Positions 58,863 to 64,000 of a stretch of DNA of 64,000 nucleotides are shown here, one piece after another. How positions within the stretch are numbered: position 1 is the stretch's first letter; every line of letters starts with the position of its first letter. A model generated the notes under the pieces. The model was given only the letters and a program-made list of their open reading frames with translations. It searched no databases and was not told the origin of the DNA. Origin of the DNA: Streptomyces candidus (lineage in GTDB: Bacteria > Actinomycetota > Actinomycetes > Streptomycetales > Streptomycetaceae); NCBI RefSeq assembly GCF_014207445.1, contig NZ_JACHEM010000016.1, positions 79,380 to 143,379 of the forward strand, given 5' to 3'. The translations under genes were made by a program, and so were the position numbers.

Positions 58863-59837
58863 TCAGGGGGACGCTTCGTAACGGGAGGCGACGGCAGCAG
58901 CCCGCTCGCGCAGGGCGGTGCGCAGCCAGGGCGGAGCCAGGGCCTCCGCGCTCGTGGCGAGCTGCCACAGCGCCCACTCGGCGTGCCTGGCGTCCTGGAA
59001 GGTCACCTCCATCCGCAACCACCCGTCGGCATCGCTCTCTTCAGTGAGGACGGCCAGCGCGGTGCCCACCAGTTCCTCGCGACGTGCCGGTATCACCCGT
59101 ACTCGCACGGTGACTTGGGCGCCGCCTGCTCGGAACTGCGTGCTGCGTTCCTGCCAGGCCAGGCCCAGATCGACCCGGGCCGGCCGCTCTGCGGGTTCGG
59201 CGAGTTCCTCGGCGGCCAGGATCCGGGACAGTCGGTACGTACGGTCGGCACCGGACCGTGTGGCAAGCAGGTAGCCCTGCTCGCGTACGGTGACCAGTCC
59301 GATCGGATCCACGGTGCGCCACGTCGGCACCCGGTCCACCGCCGCGTACCGGAGGCGCAGCTTGTGTCCGGCGAACACCGCGCGCCGAACTTCGGCCACG
59401 ACCGCGTCGGGCGCTTCCTGGATGTCCTGCCGACGGGAGAGGAGGTCGGTCTCCGGGTCGATGAGCAAACGCTCGGCTACCCCGGCCGCGGCGTCCCGAT
59501 GATTTTGGGGCAGCGCATCGACCACCTTGAGCATGGCGGAGGCGAGCGCCGAGCCGAGACCGAACGCCTGTGTGCCGCGCCGCGATCCGGCAATCAGCAG
59601 CGCGAGGGCCTCGTCGTGGTTGAGCCCGGTGAGCTCGGTCCGGAAACCGGGCAGCAACGCGAACCCGCCGTGCCTACCACGCTCGGCGTGCACCGGCACT
59701 CCAGCGGCGGACAGCGCCTCGATGTCCCGCAGCACGGTACGGGTGGAGACTTCCAGCTCCCGGGCCAGTGCGGTCGCGGACAGCCGACCTCGCTGGCGCA
59801 GCAACAGAACCATGGCGACCAACCGGTCGGCGCGCAT
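58863..59837 (-). CDS. WYL-domain HTH regulator
   Basis: A 324-residue regulator of the DeoR-like HTH_11 plus WYL group. The HTH is at 1-60 (RADRLVAMVLLLRQRGRLSATALARELEVSTRTVLRDIEALSAAGVPVHAERGRHGGFAL). The WYL domain (about 135-220) has AVFAGHKLRLRYAAV ... WRTVDPIGLVTVREQGYLLATRSGADRTYRLSRIL, and a WCX-like C-terminal domain follows. WYL domains bind nucleic acid or nucleotides and often regulate stress or defence genes. GGGAG precedes ATG 59837. Confidence 0.92.
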   Translation of the reverse strand: MRADRLVAMVLLLRQRGRLSATALARELEVSTRTVLRDIEALSAAGVPVHAERGRHGGFALLPGFRTELTGLNHDEALALLIAGSRRGTQAFGLGSALASAMLKVVDALPQNHRDAAAGVAERLLIDPETDLLSRRQDIQEAPDAVVAEVRRAVFAGHKLRLRYAAVDRVPTWRTVDPIGLVTVREQGYLLATRSGADRTYRLSRILAAEELAEPAERPARVDLGLAWQERSTQFRAGGAQVTVRVRVIPARREELVGTALAVLTEESDADGWLRMEVTFQDARHAEWALWQLATSAEALAPPWLRTALRERAAAVASRYEASP

Positions 59838-60756
59838 AGGAATTCTCCCAAGGAGCAGGTGACTTGGAGTGTCACACAACGGGGGCACTCCGACGGCACC
59901 CGAGGTGCCGGTCACATCCGAAGTGTCGGTCGATCGATGTGCGGGCGTCCCGCGGGGTCCTGCCACGACAGAGGCCTGGACCTGTAAGCAGTCCTCCCCC
60001 GTTACGACCGGCGACCAGTGCGCCGCCGTCAACGTCGTTGATGCCGTCAGCGTCGTTCGCCCCGGACTCGAGCCAGGACGAGGAAGCGGCCGCCACGCCA
60101 CTTGCTCGCCGGACCCTGCGCTCCGTGGACAGACCTCCAGCTGGCCGCTCTGATCTCGGCGAGGCTGTCCTGCTGTCCTTGCTTCCGCTGTTTCCGGCTC
60201 AGTAGCCGTCGTCGACCGTCAAAAGTCCTGCGCCGAGGGGCCGAAAACGCACAGACGCCTCCCTGAGGGCCTCTTCCGTCCCGGAAGGTCCCATCACACC
60301 GGGGGTTACCTGTTCGGGCCTCTGAGGGGCCATTCTGCCGGTCGATTTTTGCGGTGATGCGAGAACAATTTCCGTTTAGAGAGATTTACGGCTTGTGGAC
60401 GGCCCGGGCGCGACGGGCTCGGCGCTGACGCAGTCCGGTCGGACGTCCGACTCAGGTAACGGCTGTACAAGCCGCCTTAAGTCACCCCGCTTGCCGCGCG
60501 ATCCTTCATGATGGTTCCCCCGAGGCCGTCCGGCCGTGCCCCCGAATGAGGAACAACGCTCACAAGGCCCTCGCCAGCGAATTCGGGTAGCTGGGCGTCC
60601 GGGGGTCCGGGCAGCTGCCTCGGCCTGTCGGGCTTCAGCGCACAGCACCCTCTCGACCGAAGCGCCTCGGTGCCGAGCGGTTCGGTAGCGGAACTGATGT
60701 CGTCGATCGCGCCGTCCGCCCCTATAGCCGGACCTGCGGGGGCGGGAGCTGACGCT
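59838..60756. other. Long gene-free region
   Basis: 919 bases without a frame showing Streptomyces codon bias or a recognisable domain. A moderately AT-rich patch at about 60320-60395 (GATTTTTGCGGTG ... GAGAACAATTTCCGTTTAGAGAG) differs from its surroundings. CTTCCG-TCC-CGGAAG forms a small hairpin near 60268. The palindrome array starts at its right end. Confidence 0.6.
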
Positions 60757-61146
60757 GTTGTCCGCGGACAACAAACTCGGCCGACTCGTCTTCCTACCGA
60801 GTTGTCAAACCTCCCCGGCACTCCCCCGACGGCGAGTCCGTACGGCCGTCTTTCGTACGCACTCTGGGTCGCAGGGGCCAGTAGACGTGTTGTCCGCGGA
60901 CAACGGTGTGCCGATGTTGTCCGCGGACAACACGGTTCAGTGCCACGGTCGGCGATTGCCCTCCCGCCATGTGTTGTCCGCGGACAACAGTCGCGGACTA
61001 CTCACAGCATGCGTTGTCCGCGGACAACACACTTCCCCACCTTGACGCCGCCCCCGTTCGCCTCGGTTGTGGTCGGGCACTTCGCCCGCGCCCCGCTGTC
61101 CGAAGCCCGGAGTCCAGCCCGGAGTCCGGTGTTGTCCGCGGACAAC
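60757..61146. repeat. 16-bp palindrome array, cluster I (6 copies)
   Basis: Perfect GTTGTCCGCGGACAAC at 60757, 60889, 60916, 60973, 61013 and 61131. Spacings of 132, 27, 57, 40 and 118 bp are irregular and the sequence between copies is unrelated, so the palindrome itself is what is conserved. A flanking T before and A after are usual (TGTTGTCCGCGGACAACA). No gene is supported between copies. Confidence 0.97.
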
Positions 61147-61519
61147 ACCCTCCAATACCGGCACTCAGCAGATTCGTTTCGAGGTTGGCCCGGAAGCGAC
61201 GGCCGTACGAAGCCAGTTCTGCGGGAGCGGATGTCTCGAAGTCGGTGTTACCGCCCGCGTTGTTGATCAGCACATCGAGATGCTCGGGAAGCCCTGTGAG
61301 GAGACGGACGAGTGCCTGCGGATCCGTGTGGTCGCACGGAACCGCTCGGACACGGTCGTACTGTCCGGCCACACCTCGTCGAGAGCCTTCAGCCGTCGGC
61401 TTATCACCACAACGGCGTCGCCCTCCGACGCGAAGTACTCGGCGATTGCCCGTCCGATGCCCGTACCGCCCCGGTGTCGAGGATGGTGCGAGACAGGCGA
61501 TGCCTCCCAACGTGTACAT
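61147..61519 (-). pseudogene. Shattered SDR dehydrogenase gene divergent from marR
   Basis: SDR pieces occur in three frames: SRTILDTG, then GGTGIGRAIAEYFASEGDAVVVISRRLKALDEV (cofactor-binding half), then VRAVPCDHTDPQALVRLLTGLPEHLDVLINNAGGNTDFETSAPAELASYGRRFRANLETNLLSA. Homology stops at NLLSA, about 61160, some 15 bases from a palindrome copy at 61131-61146. The catalytic Tyr-Lys half is absent. At least two frameshifts plus truncation make this a clear pseudogene. It was probably the target of the divergent MarR regulator. Confidence 0.85.
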
Positions 61520-61524
61520 TCAGC

Positions 61525-61536
61525 TCTAAATTTAGA
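61525..61536. promoter_or_regulatory. MarR operator candidate TCTAAATTTAGA
   Basis: A perfect 12-bp AT-rich palindrome in the gap between marR and the SDR remnant, followed by AACTAAA. Its form and place fit MarR-family self-regulation. Confidence 0.65.
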
Positions 61537-61563
61537 ACTAAACGCAAACAGGGGAGAGCTACC

Positions 61564-62175
61564 TTGGCAAGAGAGCAGAAGACTCAGAGCAAGGACGGGA
61601 CGTACCCGACCGATGGCGTATCCAGCTACCCGGTACGGGACGTCGCTGCCGCCTGGGAACGAGAACGCCCGGGGACACCTGTCTCCTCGATCGGCATCGT
61701 CACTCCGATCTGGCGTCTCGCGAAACTCCTTGGCGACGATCGCCGGCGGATCCTTGCCCAAGCCGAAGTGGACGCGGCCACTCTCGACCTGCTCAGTGTG
61801 TTGCGCCGAAGCGGCCCCCCGTACACGCTCAGCACTCGGGAGCTGAGCCGACGCTCACTGGTCACCGCCGGGGCTGTGTCACAACGCGTCGCCCGAGCCG
61901 AACGCGAAGGGCTCGTCACTCGTCGCCCTGGCGAAGGACGGCCCCGCAGCGTGCAGGTGATGCTGACACCGACCGGTCACGATCTGGTGGAAAGGACAGT
62001 GGACCAAGTCCTGGGCCGGGAAGCCCAGCTGATCAGCAGCTTGAACACCGCGCAGCAAGCCCAGCTTGCCGAGCTGCTCCAAGCCCTCCTCCGGGACGTT
62101 CAATACCGCCTGGACGACCACCCGATCACCCACGTCGGAGACGAAGGACACGGCGCGGAGGGTCAACCTGCGTGA
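61564..62175 (+). CDS. MarR-family regulator
   Basis: A 203-residue MarR protein. The winged helix spans about 70-150: VDAATLDLLSVLRRSGPPYTLSTRELSRRSLVTAGAVSQRVARAEREGLVTRRPGEGRPRSVQVMLTPTGHDLVERTVD. The dimerisation helices are at both ends. TTG 61564 is preferred because GGGGAGAG lies 7 bases upstream; the frame is open further but overlaps the operator. Its former target, the divergent SDR gene, is now a pseudogene, so it may be an orphan. It sits between palindrome clusters I and II. Confidence 0.87.
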   Translation: MAREQKTQSKDGTYPTDGVSSYPVRDVAAAWERERPGTPVSSIGIVTPIWRLAKLLGDDRRRILAQAEVDAATLDLLSVLRRSGPPYTLSTRELSRRSLVTAGAVSQRVARAEREGLVTRRPGEGRPRSVQVMLTPTGHDLVERTVDQVLGREAQLISSLNTAQQAQLAELLQALLRDVQYRLDDHPITHVGDEGHGAEGQPA

Positions 62176-62191
62176 GCGAGGCGATTCTGTT

Positions 62192-62469
62192 GTTGTCCGC
62201 GGACAACAGAGTCAGAGGGCTGAGCGGTCCAGTCATGTTGTCCGCGGACAACAGATTCAGTCGAGCAGGCCGGGCTCGGTACGGCCGGTACGGCCGGGCC
62301 GCGCTCGGTACGACCTCAGCGTTGTCCGCGGACAACACATCCGGGTACTCCGAGGCTTGCCCCGGTGTTGTCCGCGGACAACACAATGCGGGCTGCTCCC
62401 GGTTCCTCTCCGCGATCCGGGCGGATTTGTTGTCCGCGGACAACGCGGCTTGTGTTGTCCGCGGACAAC
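62192..62469. repeat. 16-bp palindrome array, cluster II (6 copies)
   Basis: Perfect GTTGTCCGCGGACAAC at 62192, 62237, 62321, 62367, 62429 and 62454, the first 17 bases after the marR stop. Spacings are 45, 84, 46, 62 and 25 bp. No gene between copies. Confidence 0.97.
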
Positions 62470-62988
62470 GGATGTCCCTTTTCTCTGGTATCCCAGTGGA
62501 CGATGAGATGCCTGGTCTCCGGCTGCCCTTCCTCCGCCGAAGGACAGCCCGCCTCTGCTTAAGCTGCCGAAGGACAGCCCGCCTCTGCCCAAGCGCGGCG
62601 ACTCGGACTGGCTCGTTGGCATGCTGGCAGAGCCGAGGCCGCAGCCGGAGTTGGAGCCGAGGCCGGAGCGGATAGTTCGGCAAGAGCCGGGCAGTCGCGA
62701 CTGGCTTCGGCTGCTCCTGGCTCTGGCCGCCCGCTCTCCACGGGTCGCCTTCCCTGACAACGCTCACTCGCTAGGACTGCGGCGGCAGCACTCATCATGC
62801 TGATGACGATAGGCATCTCGCCGAGGTACAGCCGTGCCTCGTCGACCCTCAGGCAGCAGGCCCGACTGGGGTCTCTCCGACAGGATGACTGTGCGGCGCC
62901 GGATCGCTGAACTCCACATTTTCCGAGCGCCCACTTGGCGCCCGGTGCTCGGTAGCGAAAGGCCCTTAGCCCAGACTCGACTCCCCGT
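62470..62988. other. Gap between palindrome clusters with a 23-bp direct repeat
   Basis: 519 bases. GCCGAAGGACAGCCCGCCTCTGC is repeated at 62536-62558 and 62566-62588 (30-bp period). A plus-strand frame through 62803 reads PKRGDSDWLVGMLAEPRPQPELEPRPERIVRQEPGSRDWLRLLLALAARSPRVAFPDN, with no good start; it may be a decayed gene end. I recognise no family. Confidence 0.45.
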
Positions 62989-63194
62989 GTTGTCCGCGGA
63001 CAACACGTTCAGCCCGTACGAGCGCCACCCTGCTGTTGTCCGCGGACAACACCTTTCCCTCGCGGGCCCCAAGTCGCCGTCCGATGGAAGCGCCAGCCCA
63101 CGGCCGGGACCGCTCGCGCGGGGGAGTGGATCGCCGCTCAGGACTGAAAACAGGGCGAGGCAACGGCGGTGCGTTGTTGTCCACGGACAACAAC
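62989..63194. repeat. 16-bp palindrome array, cluster III (2 perfect, 1 near-perfect copy)
   Basis: Perfect copies at 62989 and 63035. The copy at 63176-63191 reads GTTGTCCACGGACAAC, with one central change; its dyad extends outwards three bases on each side (63173-63194). TTGTCCACG in this copy matches the streptomycete DnaA box TTGTCCACA in eight of nine bases. Confidence 0.95.
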
Positions 63195-63613
63195 TTCGGC
63201 GACACACAGGTACCGCACCCGTCGCGGCGAGCAAAGCAGACCTCGCCGCCCGCCCACGAACTGCGCGCGCCGCGTCGCACTAGTACCGCGCCACCGGGTT
63301 TGGGTGCGCGGACCGCCAGCTGAGGGCCCGCCCACGTGGCGAGAGGCTCCCGTAGCCCAGGGCCCGGATCTGCTTGTCGTTGGGTGTCTTCGTTGGGCGT
63401 CTTCACGAAGGCGGCCGTCGCAGTCCGTGCGCTTCCGCGAGCGGTCTGGCGGCCACCTCGCGTCCGGTCCATTTCCGGGCTGTCGCGCCAGTTCTCGGTG
63501 CCTGCACTGGGCCGATACCCAGCACCGGTGTCACGGCGCCCGCGAACGCGGGCTCTGCATGAAGTTGGCCGGCCCGCAACTTGGCGGGCAGGTCGAATGT
63601 GGTCAACTCAACG
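63195..63613. other. Gene-free region
   Basis: About 420 bases with no recognisable product. A minus-strand frame of 67 codons (63403-63606) starts MTTFDLPAKLRAGQLHAEPAFAG but has no ribosome-binding site of note and no family match. Confidence 0.4.
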
Positions 63614-63656
63614 CGAAGGGGCGCGTCCCAGCGTGGAGCCAGGGCGCGCCCCTTCG
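63614..63656 (-). terminator. Intrinsic terminator hairpin
   Basis: Perfect 12-bp arms CGAAGGGGCGCG (63614-63625) and CGCGCCCCTTCG (63645-63656) around a 19-base loop, 18 bases past the stop of the minus-strand gene at the window edge. It supports that gene being real and expressed. Confidence 0.85.
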
Positions 63657-63673
63657 GCGGGCTGTCCGGTGCG

Positions 63674-64000
63674 TTACATGTGGTCGTGCAATTCCTCTAC
63701 CAGGGCGACGAGTTCGTCATGCGCGAGGCCGGCCGCAAGCGTGCGTGCCTGTGCCTCCGGTGTCGCGCCGAGCTTCTGCACGAGGCTCCGAGCACCGGTG
63801 TCGGTCACACGGCCAGCGGATTCGGAGGCCGCCGACTCAGAGGCGCCAGCGTCAACGACAGCGTCGGGGGTGTTTTGCGCGGGCAACAAACCCCCCCGCC
63901 CCGCCCCCGCCCTCCGCACCGCGGACGCAGGAGCAATAACCCACCCACGGGCCCAAACCGACGCAGGGGCGGGGCCCGACGCAGGCGCGGGCCCCGACGC
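63674..64000 (-). CDS. C-terminal part of an Ala/Pro/Gly-rich protein (cut by window end)
   Basis: The frame is open to the window edge. It starts with a repetitive stretch ASGPAPASGPAPASVWARG, passes APASAVRRAGAGRGG and a polar segment, and ends in a helical, acidic domain of about 40 residues: RSLVQKLGATPEAQARTLAAGLAHDELVALVEELHDHM. I do not recognise the family. The linker-plus-helix layout, the terminator behind it and its place beside the palindrome array make it a candidate for the protein that binds the array, but no DNA-binding motif is visible in this part. Confidence 0.55.
   Translation of the reverse strand, partial: ASGPAPASGPAPASVWARGWVIAPASAVRRAGAGRGGLLPAQNTPDAVVDAGASESAASESAGRVTDTGARSLVQKLGATPEAQARTLAAGLAHDELVALVEELHDHM
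63872..63887. repeat. Degenerate palindrome copy inside the edge gene
   Basis: GTTTTGCGCGGGCAAC matches the 16-bp palindrome at 13 positions. It is coding (LPAQN on the minus strand) and may be a decayed copy or chance. Confidence 0.4.

Noticed and set aside
60758..61529. ORFs rich in LSADN, CCPRTT and VVRGQ repeats
   Set aside because: These peptides are just the palindrome read in different frames; codon bias is absent and frames change between copies.
60757..63191. Canonical ParB parS sites or a set of DnaA boxes
   Set aside because: The core differs from the canonical parS GTTTCACGTGAAAC, and perfect copies match the DnaA box at only six of nine bases, so neither name is assigned.
60757..63194. 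CRISPR array
   Set aside because: Repeats are 16-bp perfect palindromes with spacers from 9 to over 1000 bp and no cas genes.
63900..64000. Chromosome telomere at the right end
   Set aside because: The GC-rich repeats are in-frame coding for an Ala/Pro/Gly linker and do not resemble the archetypal Streptomyces telomere palindromes. The sequence ends because the window does.
1..64000. Transposons, integrases, phage or tRNA genes
   Set aside because: None was recognised by protein motif or cloverleaf pattern on either strand.

Overview
The window reads as chromosome of a Streptomyces or a close streptomycete relative. It is very GC-rich with strong GC bias at third codon positions, it uses GTG/TTG starts and ATGA gene overlaps, and it carries families typical of that group: NnaR, a SpoIIE-type phosphatase, CGNR zinc-finger and DUF5997 proteins, DUF2079 and many LacI/TetR regulators. 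No rRNA, tRNA, CRISPR array, transposase or integrase was recognised.

Layout. (1) 1-4231: pectin/rhamnogalacturonan and uronate use (GntR regulator, unknown TIM-barrel-like protein, uronate dehydrogenase, secreted rhamnogalacturonan acetylesterase, rhamnose mutarotase). (2) 4720-5871: YihY membrane protein. (3) 6063-16115: nitrate assimilation. nasA, an FAD reductase, nirB, nirD and narK form one minus-strand operon, divergent from nnaR and a sirohydrochlorin ferrochelatase gene that is frameshifted as read. (4) 16236-29325: a mixed run (SpoIIE phosphatase, LRR protein, metallophosphoesterase, CGNR regulator, CutA, a mosaic acetyltransferase pseudogene, VOC protein, phosphopantetheinyl transferase, CoA transferase, hydrolase, lipoprotein metallopeptidase, RraA-like protein, DUF1697, LysE). 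(5) 29503-38041: NarL-type two-component system, DUF2079, LD-carboxypeptidase, DUF5997/LysR-domain pair, BlaI/M56 pair. (6) 38403-43239: P450 with ferredoxin, DinB protein, TetR and DHA2 efflux pump. (7) 43440-53981: mannan utilisation (two LacI regulators, sugar ABC importer, beta-mannosidase, secreted endo-mannanase). AACCGGTT-type sites occur at both divergent promoter regions. (8) 54361-57151: TetR-MFS-SDR unit with paired operators. (9) 57443-59837: broken YdeI-family gene, nucleotidyltransferase, WYL regulator. (10) 59838-64000: gene-poor DNA with a MarR gene, a shattered SDR gene and the end of an Ala/Pro-rich protein.

The most striking non-genic signal is in region 10: fourteen perfect copies and one near-perfect copy of the 16-bp palindrome GTTGTCCGCGGACAAC within 2.4 kb (60757-63191). 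They look like a centromere-like or other high-occupancy protein-binding array. A second signal is a family of degenerate heptanucleotide arrays (consensus about TAYCTCG / CGAGRTA, period 7 with a 14-bp super-period). They fill at least six gene junctions and are translated into some protein termini. A third is the acetyltransferase pseudogene at 20690-21245, which contains an inverted 66-bp piece matching the DHA2 pump gene at 41990-42055 in 65 of 66 bases.
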